Origin: an uncultured Erysipelotrichaceae bacterium
Lineage (GTDB): Bacteria; Bacillota_I; Bacilli_A; Erysipelotrichales; Erysipelotrichaceae
Direction of reading: 5' to 3'
NCBI GenBank assembly: GCA_947385085.1
Contig: CANDJN010000002.1
Span: 1-64,000 of the forward strand
DNA length: 64,000 nt
Shown here in pieces: positions 54,982 through 64,000 of this stretch. The stretch's first letter is position 1, and each line of letters opens with the position of its first letter. Made by a program: the position numbers and the translations under genes. The notes under the pieces are model-generated. The model was not told the origin of the DNA and did not search any database. It was given only the letters and a program-made list of their open reading frames with translations.

Positions 54982-55114
54982 AGAATCACCTCACGGTATA
55001 ATGATACCATTTTGATATGGTTACTTCAAATATTTTTGACTTTTATCCCTACTGAATTACAAAACCTTTATGATCATGTTATAATAGTAGCGATGCGAGC
55101 AAGGAGGGATTGTG

Positions 55115-56344
55115 ATGAAGCAGGAATTATTTCAGGTAAAAGAACCAAAGCATTTTGATTTTATTTTATTAGCAATTCTCGGATTCATGGCAATTACCAG
55201 CTTTGTCGCAATTTATAGTGCCTTTGAACTCATCACCAGTGAGAGTCCTTCATTATTGTTAATGAAACAGATCATGTGGTATGTATTGGGCTTTATCATG
55301 ATAGCTATAGTCATGTATATGGGCAATGATTTAATCTATTCCTATGCAAAAAAGGCATATTGGGTGATGTTAGCCGCATTGTTATATTTGTTTATTAGTA
55401 AATATGTAGTGAGTCGCTTTTTTGGCTATGATCATAATCTGCCCTTTGTGACACCAATCAACGGGGCCACATCGTGGTTTCAATTTCCCGGCATTGGTTC
55501 GTTCCAGCCAAGTGAATTCATGAAGGTCATATTGATTATCATCACAGCGGGAATCATTGATGAGCATAATGCAGGCAAGGTGATAGATACCTATGAAAGT
55601 GATATTCAGCTATTTTTAAAGGTGATTCGCTGGGCTTTTCCACCGCTGTTATTAATTTTGATTCAGCCTGATACCGGTATTTGTATTATCATATTTATTT
55701 CCTTGGCGGTGATGTTGATGTGCTCCGGAATCAAGAATCTATGGATCATTGCCGGTGGTGGTATTGTATTGTTTGTTCTGGTAGGTTTCTTTTATCTATA
55801 TTTTTATAACAATACTTTACTTGTATCGTTGTTTGGGGAAGGCAGCTTGTATAAGCTAGATCGTATTAAAGGATGGCTGGATCCTGAGGCAGATATTTTA
55901 CATACTGGAAATCAGCTGTATACCGCTTTGATGGCAATGGGCTCTGCCGGGCTAAGCGGTCATGGTATTCAACAGTATTTAGTAAAAATACCGGAAGCAC
56001 AAACAGACTTTATCTTTGCGGTCATCGGTCAAAGCTTTGGCTTGATCGGCACCTTATTTGTTGTAGTGCTTTGTCTGGCATTGGATATGAAATTGTTACG
56101 AATCGCGACATTAACAAAAACGACGCGTGACAAATATTACATTACCGGTGTATTGGGTATGCTGTTGTTCCAGCAATTTCAAAATATTGGCATGATCATT
56201 GGTTTACTGCCGATTACTGGTATTACCCTTCCCTTTATCTCATACGGCGGATCCTCATTGTTATCCTATTTTATTGCATTAGGGCTGATTATGAATACAA
56301 GCTCAAAAGCAAAAAGGCTATCTGATTATGTCTATGAATCATAA
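55115..56344 (+). CDS. rodA: RodA/FtsW/SpoVE-family peptidoglycan polymerase (SEDS)
   Basis: 409 residues with about ten helices and the SEDS hallmarks: NGATSWFQFPGIGSFQPSEFMKV, LIQPDTGICII, GSAGLSGHGIQQYLVKIPEAQTDFIFAVIGQSFG and the final PFISYGGSSLLSYFIALGL. SEDS proteins polymerise glycan strands with a class B PBP. A AAGGAGG site fits the ATG at 55115 better than the GTG at 55112. RodA is favoured over FtsW by the solitary context; SpoVE cannot be excluded. Confidence 0.85.
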   Translation: MKQELFQVKEPKHFDFILLAILGFMAITSFVAIYSAFELITSESPSLLLMKQIMWYVLGFIMIAIVMYMGNDLIYSYAKKAYWVMLAALLYLFISKYVVSRFFGYDHNLPFVTPINGATSWFQFPGIGSFQPSEFMKVILIIITAGIIDEHNAGKVIDTYESDIQLFLKVIRWAFPPLLLILIQPDTGICIIIFISLAVMLMCSGIKNLWIIAGGGIVLFVLVGFFYLYFYNNTLLVSLFGEGSLYKLDRIKGWLDPEADILHTGNQLYTALMAMGSAGLSGHGIQQYLVKIPEAQTDFIFAVIGQSFGLIGTLFVVVLCLALDMKLLRIATLTKTTRDKYYITGVLGMLLFQQFQNIGMIIGLLPITGITLPFISYGGSSLLSYFIALGLIMNTSSKAKRLSDYVYES

Positions 56345-56433
56345 GCTTAGATTGACATGATCGACAGCTTTTTCTTTTTTTATTATTTTTCATTCATAAT
56401 ATTTTTATTAGTAACAATTGTTTTATACAAAGT

Positions 56434-57204
56434 CTAATACAAGTTTTTCAACCGCTGTAAATAGCTATATTCTCGATAACGGGCAAAACGAACACAGCGT
56501 TCTGACATCGTAGCTACTATTTGTTTTATTCCGTCTAATGATTGATGCAAATGATCATAGCATAACAAAGCATCGGAGAAATCATCACTTGTCAATGTGA
56601 CTTTGCGATCCATTTTTAATATATAGGGATTGCCTAACGACCGCTGTTTTCGATGTTGAATCGCCGTAATCTCTGCCAGCTGCATAATATTCAACCCATT
56701 ATCAATAACAGCTCCACCCAAACTGCGATTGTACGCCGTTGATCCGGCTTGCGTGCTCAAACAAATACCCGATCCGCGGCATGTCTCAAAGGATTCACCA
56801 TCTACACTGATTTTCACTTCTTGGGTTCGCTTGACATTTTCAATTCGCAATTCGTTAAGTGCGTATAAATGCTTTTCATCTACATGAATATCTAATAAAT
56901 ATGAACAAAATATATTAGGTTCATGATGAAGTATATCAAGGAAAAACGTGTCTAATTCCGCTACGGTATAATCGGTAAAAAAGCCTAGTGTTCCAGTATG
57001 AATACCCACAAAGCAGACACTTTCTAATCGATCGATATATTTATGAACCGCATATAACTGCGTTCCATCTCCGCCAACACAGATAATCAGCTGCGGATGT
57101 TCTTTATCCATAATCCAATTATCAGTGATGAGTCTTTTTTTTACCAATCGTTCAATCAGACTTGATTTTTCATCTTTCTTCGCGACAACCGCAAATTTAT
57201 TCAT
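56434..57204 (-). CDS. nadK: NAD kinase
   Basis: 256 residues: ICVGGDGTQLYAVH (the GGDGT motif), GIHTGTLGFFTDY, NELRIEN, and the glycine-rich GSGICLSTQAGSTAYNRSLGGAVID. It phosphorylates NAD to NADP. Shorter N-terminus than in many bacteria but within the Gram-positive range. Confidence 0.92.
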   Translation of the reverse strand: MNKFAVVAKKDEKSSLIERLVKKRLITDNWIMDKEHPQLIICVGGDGTQLYAVHKYIDRLESVCFVGIHTGTLGFFTDYTVAELDTFFLDILHHEPNIFCSYLLDIHVDEKHLYALNELRIENVKRTQEVKISVDGESFETCRGSGICLSTQAGSTAYNRSLGGAVIDNGLNIMQLAEITAIQHRKQRSLGNPYILKMDRKVTLTSDDFSDALLCYDHLHQSLDGIKQIVATMSERCVRFARYREYSYLQRLKNLY

Positions 57205-57261
57205 GAAAACACTTCCTTTTCCCTAACATCTATTGTATCATAACAGCGGCGGTGATGAAAT

Positions 57262-57840
57262 ATGAATTGTAATATTGAAAAGGAATATAAAATACTTGTG
57301 ACTAAGGAACAGTTTCATCGTTTATTACAAGATTATCCACACGCAAGATTTAAAAAGCAAGTCAACACGTATTATGATACGGATACGCTTTCCATACGCC
57401 ATGCGCATGGAGCAATGCGAATTCGTACCATTAATGATCGCTATTTATTTACCCTGAAGCGACATACAAAGTTAGGGGTAGAGGAGTACGAAAAATATGT
57501 GGAGAAAAATGATCCTACTATATTTGATGATCCGGAAATTTCCTCGTTATTAAAAAGCTTATCCATTTGTGGTGAAATAAAGAGGATTACCGAGCTAACA
57601 ACGTATCGTGCTATGATCTATACCGGTGATGCCGAACTATGCTTTGATGAAAACCACTATGGTTCTTGTGAAGATTTTGAATTGGAATATGAATATAAAA
57701 AAAATCATGATGGTTTAATTATATGGAATGAAATACTGGCAAGAGTGGATTTGGTTTATACAAAGAACTGTCCATCAAAAATAAAGCGTGCCTTTGATGC
57801 TTATTATTCTTCATGTAAAGATAAGGAAACCCATGAATGA
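57262..57840 (+). CDS. CYTH-domain protein
   Basis: 192 residues: N-terminal NIEKEYKILV (the ExExK motif of CYTH triphosphate-tunnel enzymes), YYDTDTL, MRIRTINDRYLFTLKRH and a late ELEYEYKKN. Such enzymes hydrolyse inorganic triphosphate, thiamine triphosphate or similar. Specific substrate unknown. Overlaps the next gene by 4 bases. Confidence 0.85.
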   Translation: MNCNIEKEYKILVTKEQFHRLLQDYPHARFKKQVNTYYDTDTLSIRHAHGAMRIRTINDRYLFTLKRHTKLGVEEYEKYVEKNDPTIFDDPEISSLLKSLSICGEIKRITELTTYRAMIYTGDAELCFDENHYGSCEDFELEYEYKKNHDGLIIWNEILARVDLVYTKNCPSKIKRAFDAYYSSCKDKETHE

Positions 57841-58133
57841 TTCATCCATCATCAATTCCATTTTCAGTTATTTATAGTTGTTATTTACTGTTTGTATGTT
57901 TTATTGGCTGGTTTCAAATGCTTCGCGATAAATATCGTGCCAAGCATCATCACTGGCGAATTTCTGAGCGATCATTGATAATTATCGCATTATTAGGTGG
58001 TGCCGGCGGCATATGGCTGGGAATGCATACAGCTCATCATAAAACAAAGAAACCGCTGTTTTATATAACGGTTCCTTGCTTATTTTTGTTTCAAGTAATG
58101 ATGTTGATTTTAATGTGCTATCATCACATGTAA
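57837..58133 (+). CDS. DUF1294 small membrane protein
   Basis: 98 residues: three helices with the DUF1294 signature: DKYRAKHHHWRISERSLIIIALLGGAGGIWLGMHTAHHKTKKPLF, broken here into DKYRAKHHHWRISE and LLGGAGGIWLGM. Function unknown. Start overlaps the CYTH stop (ATGA). A terminator follows. Confidence 0.8.
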   Translation: MIHPSSIPFSVIYSCYLLFVCFIGWFQMLRDKYRAKHHHWRISERSLIIIALLGGAGGIWLGMHTAHHKTKKPLFYITVPCLFLFQVMMLILMCYHHM

Positions 58134-58155
58134 AAATGAATTAGAACCTTTATTC

Positions 58156-58197
58156 AAAATGGATATTATCGTTTACATACGATTTATCCATTTTAAA
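58156..58197 (+). terminator. Terminator of the CYTH-DUF1294 operon
   Basis: AAAATGGAT (58156-58164) pairs with ATCCATTTT (58186-58194). The trailing T-run is weak. Confidence 0.6.
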
Positions 58198-58325
58198 ATT
58201 AATTCAACCAGTGCATACCTACATAGGAAAACACAGCCTACTCAGTACATTTTTAATACATTCATTTATTCACTGCTTAAGCAGTCTTTGAGTGCTTTGG
58301 TACTTTTTGATTAAATTAAGCCAAA

Positions 58326-59093
58326 TTAATTATTCGTATAATATTTATCTTTTCCTCTGCCAATAATAGATAGATAACCTTTATCGGTCATTTCTTTTAT
58401 CAGATTAAAAGCTCTTGTACCTGTGTATCTGTTATTTTTCCATTTTTATCTATAAAATCCAATATTTTTTTTCATTTGAGGAGTAACGCTTTCCTGCATA
58501 CCTGTAGAATTTTGGATTTCTGTGGTATTCATATTAGGTAAAATAATTTTAAACGTATTCGGTGTAACCTCGATACGCGGTTGATTTTGACATGTAGCAT
58601 AAAGTTTATAAATTTTACGTATACCTGTTCCATAAGATTCAATCAAATGCAAACGATGAAATACTTCTGCCAATTTTTTGTTTCTCGGTTGCGAAATACC
58701 ACTTCGAATATCTTCAGGAGAAAGACTGGAAAGTAAACCTCCAATGGATATAAACTCCATTTGTTTGTCATTTACATTTATGATTATACTGCCGCTAAAC
58801 CCATAATCACGTTGAATTCATGCATTGAGTGATGCTTCTCGTAAAGATTCCTGAGGGTAATCCCATTTTTCAATCCGCTCAAGTCCTTTAAAGTTTGATT
58901 TTGTTCTGTTACAAAGCATTAAATTGTCAAACGCATGATCAAGCTGCTTAAAAACAGAGCCCTTAAATTCTTTACTATCCTTAAATGTTGTATTTGCATC
59001 ATCCCAAAATACAGCTATTTTTGTTGTATGCTCACATTGATCAGAAATAATTAAGGCTAGGTTCGTAGATAGTTTATTTTCTGGAGTAATCAT
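58326..59093 (-). pseudogene. Broken ATP-binding (AlbA_2/HATPase_c_4-type) transcriptional regulator
   Basis: The C-terminal part of an AlbA_2/ATP-binding Schlafen-like regulator, N-terminally truncated at 59093. An in-frame TGA (near 58806) splits it where intact homologues read NALVHRDYSFSGS (here A-stop-IQRDYGFSGS). A frameshift in an A8 tract near 58472 then changes frame within KKILDFIDKNGKITDTQVQELL, and another change restores TRAFNLIKEMTDKGYLSIIGRGKDKYY, ending at 58326. At least three lesions plus truncation: not functional. Confidence 0.8.
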
Positions 59094-59169
59094 TCCAAGT
59101 GCAGTATATTTTTAATTATTCACTTTTTTCACTTTTTTTATTTATTAGACAAGCTTTGTGGATAATAGT

Positions 59170-60077
59170 TTAATCTTTAATTTCATAGAACACTTCGGCA
59201 TAACGGCATAATCGCTCTGCTTCTTCTAATGACTCATCAAACAGAATCCGTATGATTGCGGACGATTTTTTTCTTTTAATGAGGTTTGGTATATGCGAGC
59301 TTTCGCAATGGTTATTAACAGATTGCGTTTCCATGCTTTTAAGGATAGTAAACAAGGAAGATAAAAACAGGAAGCGTCCTTTTTCCAACAGGCAAAATCA
59401 ATCGTGTCCTTGGCAAGAAAACTGCCATGCTTTTGGCTAGCCATCGTTTTTGCAAAGGCAATCGTTTTCTTTTTTTCATATGTAGTCAATGAATGTGTAG
59501 ATAATTGTTCCATCATATGTTGGATTACTATAATATCCTGATCATAGCTGATCGGATGTTCCCGCTGTTCAACAAAACGCGTCCATAGATCAATCCCCGC
59601 TCTATCCGCATGTTCTAGAATTCTCCAGCTTAAATCTGCATCAAGATAAATATAGCTTTCAATCTGTTTGGATATTGTCATTTCTAATTTGCTCAAATAA
59701 ATCGGTGTTTGAAAAAAGATCACATTGGATAAGATCAAGCACTGTATTTGTTGGGGTAGCTTATGGTTTTTATTCATCCTTATAATAGCATTTTCAAGAT
59801 GTTCTTCATCCGCATATCCGCATTGCGCACCGTATTTTTTCCACATCTCATGAATTTTACAGCGATCATCTTTTTCATATCGACCATAGCCGATGATACC
59901 TTTTTCACGCTGTGTTCCCTTTTCCGTACCCTTCGTTAAGAAAAATAAATAATCACCGTGGTGAAAGTATTGGAATTTCTTTTGTCCTGATGGTCGCCAG
60001 AATACAATTTGATTATTTCCGTTTAGGCGATGATATTCAATCATATCCCAATCAGTGATATAGGCTATTGATGACAT
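59170..60077 (-). CDS. Uncharacterised protein, probably frameshifted near its end
   Basis: About 300 residues, family unrecognised. N-terminal AYITDWDMIEYHRLNGNNQIVFWRP followed by GDYLFFLTKGTEKGTQREKGIIGYGRYEK resembles EVE/PUA-like nucleic-acid-binding modules, a weak guess. In the main frame it stops at 59226 after an odd tail (NRPQSYGFCLMSH). After the A7 tract at 59263-59270, a +1-type frame instead reads KSSAIIRILFDESLEEAERLCRYAEVFYEIKD to 59170, a natural-looking C-terminus. I favour a frameshift (real or sequencing). The start at 60077 has a GGGAG site; 60086 (GTG) is possible. Confidence 0.55.
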
Positions 60078-60149
60078 GAACATCACTCCCTTGTTTCTTT
60101 CATTGTATCACAGAATATCATAAAGTGTACCTTTTTTATTTCCAGTATA

Positions 60150-60177
60150 ATAAAAAAGAAGTACCATTCTGTACTTC
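60150..60177 (-). terminator. Terminator of the dnaX-ybaB-recR operon
   Basis: Minus strand GAAGTAC (60177-60171) pairs with GTACTTC (60164-60158), then six T. It lies directly after the recR stop. Confidence 0.85.
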
Positions 60178-60179
60178 CC

Positions 60180-60770
60180 TTACATTTTCTTTCTGCCTTC
60201 CAATGCCTTTATTAAGGTAAGCTCATCCGCATAATCCAAATGACCGCCCATCGGTAAGCCATGGGCAATCCTCGTAATTGTTAAGGAATACGGCTCGAGT
60301 AATTTTGCCAAATAGAGTGCAGTGGTTTCCCCTTCTACCGTTGGATTTGTCGCAATAATAATTTCTTTGGTGCTTTCATCGATACGATCTATCAGTGATT
60401 GTATGTTGAGATCATCCGGTAAGATTCCTTTTGTGGTTGATATTACACCGTTCAATATGTGATAAACACCATGGTATTCCTGAGTTTTTTCCATCGCAAT
60501 CACATCGCGCGCGCTTTGCACGACACAGATCACTCCGTTATCTCTTGCATGATCCCTACAGATAGCGCATTGATCTGACTCTGCCAGATTCCCACATATT
60601 TGACAAATATGAATGCCGGTTCTAATCGCCGCAAAGCTTTTCACAAAAGCATTTAGCTGTTCTTCATCCCAATCCAGAATATGAAACGCATAGCGTTCGG
60701 CAGTTTTCGCACCCACTCCAGGCAAGTGCTGAAGCTGTTCTACCAATGCCGTAAAAGCCTTTGGATACAT
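60180..60770 (-). CDS. recR: Recombination mediator protein RecR
   Basis: 196 residues: helix-hairpin-helix QHLPGVGAKTAERYAFHIL, C4 zinc finger CQICGNLAESDQCAICRD, Toprim domain (VICVVQSARDVIAMEKTQEYHGVYHILNG, broken into VICVVQSARDV and HGVYHILNG), and TNPTVEGETTALYLAKLL. It works with RecO in loading RecA at gaps. One-base overlap with ybaB, the standard dnaX-ybaB-recR order. Confidence 0.95.
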   Translation of the reverse strand: MYPKAFTALVEQLQHLPGVGAKTAERYAFHILDWDEEQLNAFVKSFAAIRTGIHICQICGNLAESDQCAICRDHARDNGVICVVQSARDVIAMEKTQEYHGVYHILNGVISTTKGILPDDLNIQSLIDRIDESTKEIIIATNPTVEGETTALYLAKLLEPYSLTITRIAHGLPMGGHLDYADELTLIKALEGRKKM

Positions 60771-61078
60771 TAAAAGCCTCCGGGCATTTTTACCCCGCCG
60801 GTTAATTTTTTCATAACCGCTGCTTTTTCGCTCTCTGCTTTTTTCAACGCATCGTTTACCGTAGACACAAGCAAATCTTGAAGTGTTTCCTTATCTGTTT
60901 CTTTTAATAAATCATCTTGTATTTCAATTGATAAGACCTCCATGGATCCTTTTACCGTTACCTTGACGCTTCCCCCTCCCATACTGGATTCATAAATTTG
61001 TTCATTACATTTTGCTTCCGCCTGATTCATTTCCTTTTGCATCTTCTGTGCCTGTCTTAATAATGCCTGCATATTCAT
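60770..61078 (-). CDS. YbaB/EbfC nucleoid-associated protein
   Basis: 102 residues: LLRQAQKMQKEMNQAEAKCNE followed by VKVTVKGSMEVLSIEIQDDLL and TVNDALKKAESEKAAVM, the usual YbaB layout. Binds DNA as a dimer. Located between dnaX (4-base gap) and recR. Confidence 0.93.
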   Translation of the reverse strand: MNMQALLRQAQKMQKEMNQAEAKCNEQIYESSMGGGSVKVTVKGSMEVLSIEIQDDLLKETDKETLQDLLVSTVNDALKKAESEKAAVMKKLTGGVKMPGGF

Positions 61079-61082
61079 AATT

Positions 61083-62855
61083 TCAATCCTCCGTTATTAA
61101 TATATTTTCTTTACCAAACAAATCCATAACCAATTCTTCCTCGGTTGGTTCTACCGGTTTTTCATCTGATATTTCACTTAAGGTAAAATTCAATGGCGGC
61201 GGTAAGGTTCCCTCGGCCATTTTTGTTTTAAAAATTCCTGTGATTCTCAGTGATTCCTTATGAGTAATAGCAAATATTTTTTTCCGTTTATGAAAGAGTA
61301 TGGCAGTGAATGCCGATAATTCATTTTTATTTTCCATCTCATTGATTTCATTGGCCTCTGCCTGGCTCTCTACGGTAAATACAGTATAATTTTTCCCACT
61401 TGCAAAGATTTTACCATGACTTAATAAATTAGCTTCCTTTATCCATTCCAAATCCATAGCATAATCATGAATACTTTGGAAACATGCCATATCAGTCTGT
61501 TTTTCAGTTTTATTCGCACCCGCTAATAACTGCAAAATGAAATCATCCTTTAATGGTTGTATTATATTTGATTTTGTTGTTTCATTTTGTTTTATTTCAT
61601 GGAGTTCATTCGTTATAGAAGATTCTTGTTTTATATCCTGTTCTACAGGTATTGATTCTTCATTCATTTCCGGTTCGATTAATTCGAATGGTTCCTCTAC
61701 TTTTGTTTCACGTGAAACATTTTTTTCTTGTGATGGTTGAGTCACCATTTTCCTCACTACCTGTGTGGATGATGATTGTGGTTCTTTCATCATTTTTAAT
61801 AAACAAATTTCAAAATAAGAACGAATATCTGTGGCACTCTTATATTTTTCATTGGTTTCCATCAATGTATCAATCATGAAGTGACGTTGTGTCGTGCTCA
61901 AATATTTTTTTATTTGTTTCGCATCGTCAACCGATAAAATATGTAACAAGGATTCATCTTCCGTATAATCATAAATAATGGACTCCTTTAATATTTCGAT
62001 CAAATCCATTGTTAAGCGTTTCATATCAATACCTTTTTCAGAAAAAGTTTCTGCCATCTTCATACATTGTCCGGCATTTTGATGAACCACCATATCTAAT
62101 AAAGATAACTTTTCCTGAATCGTAAGTAAGCCATAGATTTCATTAATATGATGAGCCTGGATATCATTTTGCGCATAGGCAATGCATTGATCCAATATAC
62201 TCCAAGCATCACGCATTCCTCCGTCGCTCAGCTGTGCAATCATTTCCAACACTTCATCTTCACAGCGAATACCTTCCTTTTTCAAGCCACTTTTACATTT
62301 TTTTATGATGTCCACATTAGGAACTTTCATAAAATCATAGCGCTGACAGCGTGATATAATTGTAGGTAATACCTTCTGAGGTTCAGTTGTTGCCAATATA
62401 AAAATAATATGTTCCGGTGGTTCCTCAATTGTTTTTAATAAAGCATTAAAAGCCCCGGCTGACATCATATGAACCTCATCAATGATATAGACTTTATACT
62501 TTCCTTTGATCGGCGCATACTTTACTTTTTCAATTAAATTTCTTACTTCCTCTACGCCGTTATTACTGGCGGCATCAATTTCCACAATATCCGGATGTGT
62601 TCCCTCTGTAATTGCCAAGCAATTCTCACATTTCATACACGGTCGTATTGTTCCTTCACCAGTACAATTCATTGCTTTGGCAAATATTTTCGCAATCGAT
62701 GTTTTTCCCGTTCCGCGTGGTCCACAAAATAAATAAGCATGTGCAGTCTTTTTTTGTTCCACTGCATTCTTTAATGTTTGTACAATATGTTTCTGTCCGG
62801 CGACTTCTTCAAAGGTATTGGGACGATATGTTCGATACAATGCTTTATATGCCAC
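61083..62855 (-). CDS. dnaX: DNA polymerase III gamma/tau subunit
   Basis: 590 residues: AAA+ clamp-loader start MAYKALYRTYRPNTFEEVAG, P-loop CGPRGTGKTSIAKIFAKAMNC, zinc site CMKCENC, IIDEVHMMS, and FILATTEPQKVLPTIISRCQ. A long acidic, low-complexity linker (about 360-460) precedes the tau domain. A ParB parS site is embedded in the linker codons (61704-61719, residues NVSRETK). Operon dnaX-ybaB-recR. Confidence 0.95.
   Translation of the reverse strand: MAYKALYRTYRPNTFEEVAGQKHIVQTLKNAVEQKKTAHAYLFCGPRGTGKTSIAKIFAKAMNCTGEGTIRPCMKCENCLAITEGTHPDIVEIDAASNNGVEEVRNLIEKVKYAPIKGKYKVYIIDEVHMMSAGAFNALLKTIEEPPEHIIFILATTEPQKVLPTIISRCQRYDFMKVPNVDIIKKCKSGLKKEGIRCEDEVLEMIAQLSDGGMRDAWSILDQCIAYAQNDIQAHHINEIYGLLTIQEKLSLLDMVVHQNAGQCMKMAETFSEKGIDMKRLTMDLIEILKESIIYDYTEDESLLHILSVDDAKQIKKYLSTTQRHFMIDTLMETNEKYKSATDIRSYFEICLLKMMKEPQSSSTQVVRKMVTQPSQEKNVSRETKVEEPFELIEPEMNEESIPVEQDIKQESSITNELHEIKQNETTKSNIIQPLKDDFILQLLAGANKTEKQTDMACFQSIHDYAMDLEWIKEANLLSHGKIFASGKNYTVFTVESQAEANEINEMENKNELSAFTAILFHKRKKIFAITHKESLRITGIFKTKMAEGTLPPPLNFTLSEISDEKPVEPTEEELVMDLFGKENILITED
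61704..61719. promoter_or_regulatory. parS site within dnaX
   Basis: TGTTTCACGTGAAACA matches the Bacillus Spo0J/ParB consensus (TGTTNCACGTGAAACA) at all positions. It reads VSRET in the dnaX frame. Confidence 0.88.
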
Positions 62856-62952
62856 AAAGTCACCTGCTTTCTGTTCCTATTATACCAAAAATACAATCGA
62901 AACACTATGAAAAAAAGCGGATATTCCGCTGTAATTTTATTTTTATTATTAT

Positions 62953-63435
<483 letters not shown>

Positions 63436-63446
63436 TTAAAATAAAA

Positions 63447-63527
63447 GTGCTATCACACATGATAGAGCTCCCTTATGGCTGCTTCGTTCCCGACCTGACC
63501 AGATTCAGTAGATACCATTGTGATAGC
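63447..63527 (-). ncRNA. ffs: Small signal recognition particle RNA (4.5S type)
   Basis: The minus strand contains GGTCAGGTCGGGAACGAAGC, which carries the conserved SRP loop and asymmetric bulge, between pairing ends GCTATCAC (63527-63520) and GTGATAGC (near 63456-63449). About 81 nt, followed by TTTTATTTT. It lacks the Alu domain, like the short RNAs of many bacteria. Confidence 0.9.
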
Positions 63528-63611
63528 TTTCTTATATTAACATATTTCATTCAGAAATACAACGTAAGCGGATAGATTTTTTTATTATTTATAATCATTA
63601 TCAAGCAATCA

Positions 63612-63627
63612 TGTTTCACGTGAAACA
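63612..63627. promoter_or_regulatory. parS site (perfect)
   Basis: TGTTTCACGTGAAACA, identical to the site in dnaX, in the gap upstream of the SRP RNA. Confidence 0.9.
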
Positions 63628-63736
63628 TCCAATATATTTTTCTTTGACTTATGTCTATTATCATGTATGCCAGATCATACTTTAAATTTTATTTATTTTA
63701 TATTCATCTATTATCTTAAATAAATTATTCACACAA

Positions 63737-63752
63737 CGTTTCACGTGAAACA
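63737..63752. promoter_or_regulatory. parS site (one mismatch)
   Basis: CGTTTCACGTGAAACA differs from the consensus only at the first base. 125 bases from the previous site. Confidence 0.85.
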
Positions 63753-63759
63753 TAGATAC

Positions 63760-63788
63760 AAAAAAAAAGTGAACACGTCACTTTTTCT
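63760..63788 (-). terminator. Terminator overlapping the end of the partial gene
   Basis: Minus strand AAAAAGTGA and TCACTTTTT pair around CGTGT, followed by further T. The stop codon is in the stem. Confidence 0.7.
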
Positions 63789-64000
63789 GTTTTATCTCTT
63801 TTCCTTGATTTACTCTTTCTTTTAATAACACTCTTATATTTTTCCATTCTTCCTTACAATCTTTCTTCATAATAATAGTGAACAAATCTCTTTGATAAAG
63901 GAGAAAGGCATCTTCCGTCTCAATACATTTGTTATATTGATCCCAACTGCGAAAAATATCACCTAATTCATTATGAAATTGTAATCCTTCATCTTGAATG
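63778..64000 (-). CDS. C-terminal part of a YcxB-like protein (partial)
   Basis: The minus-strand frame is open to the right edge of the window and ends at 63778. The visible ~73 residues (WDQYNKCIETEDAFLLYQRDLFTIIMKKDC, then EEWKNIRVLLKERVNQG) resemble the C-terminal domain of YcxB-family membrane proteins. In these the pattern is W..I..v.E....YLLY......iipK. The membrane part would lie beyond the window. Moderate confidence in the family. Confidence 0.5.
   Translation of the reverse strand, partial: IQDEGLQFHNELGDIFRSWDQYNKCIETEDAFLLYQRDLFTIIMKKDCKEEWKNIRVLLKERVNQGKEIKQKK

Noticed and set aside
58446..59093. Two separate small genes (104 and 91 residues)
   Set aside because: They are in the same frame, split by one TGA within a conserved motif, so they are parts of one pseudogene. 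Reading TGA as tryptophan is not supported, since the gene carries further lesions and other genes in the window use TGA as stop.

Overview
The window looks like the chromosome of a low-GC, endospore-forming Firmicute, most probably one of the Erysipelotrichia. That placement is inference. It rests on AT-rich DNA with strong AGGAGG ribosome sites, T-box control, a conserved spoVT / rlbA / yabP-yabQ-divIC sporulation and division block, two sets of Bacillus-type origin-proximal housekeeping genes (tmk-holB-ricT-rsmI and dnaX-ybaB-recR), and three ParB parS sites at the right end. Most genes read leftwards (minus strand). dnaA is not in the window.

Layout. Positions 1-7,000 hold the tail of an Rpn-type nuclease, a tryptophan ABC importer (trpX-trpY-trpZ) behind a T-box whose specifier reads UGG, and a Fe3+/phosphonate-type ABC importer. 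Positions 7,100-13,000 hold a DUF1016 remnant, two LytR-CpsA-Psr transferases and two family-2 glycosyltransferases, which form a wall-glycopolymer cluster. Positions 13,000-15,700 hold an ABC-2 exporter divergent from a LytTR/DUF3021 regulator pair. Positions 16,000-21,700 hold a giant surface protein. Positions 22,100-22,400 hold a compact convergent-RNA element with a 32-residue peptide that looks like a type I toxin-antitoxin locus. Positions 22,500-27,500 hold an IS200 remnant, a sigma factor fused to a membrane segment, perR-rubrerythrin, an Rpn remnant, an AT-hook protein and an orphan HNH nuclease. Positions 27,600-32,500 hold a thioester/Cna-B adhesin and an Ig-like lipoprotein.

Positions 32,700-34,900 carry the divIC-yabQ-yabP, rlbA and spoVT block. 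Positions 35,300-39,100 hold a TetR/metallo-hydrolase pair and a two-component system. Positions 39,700-43,200 hold the tmk operon. Positions 43,480-43,900 hold a second convergent-RNA element with the same plan as the first but unrelated sequence. A possible structured RNA and another surface protein follow. Positions 45,900-63,500 hold tcdA, miaA-mutL-mutS, a PTS permease without the usual EIIB cysteine, rodA, NAD kinase, CYTH/DUF1294, a broken ATP-binding regulator, a probably frameshifted unknown gene, and recR-ybaB-dnaX-tadA, then the SRP RNA and parS sites.

Themes. Cell-surface building and display dominate the accessory part: LCP proteins, glycosyltransferases and three large secreted proteins, two of which share a C-terminal TGD motif in place of LPXTG. 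Decayed mobile or defence-type genes sit in the gaps between operons. The most novel-looking items are the two convergent-RNA elements at 22.1-22.4 kb and 43.5-43.9 kb. In both, the two opposed transcripts would begin with nearly the same sequence and share one bidirectional terminator.
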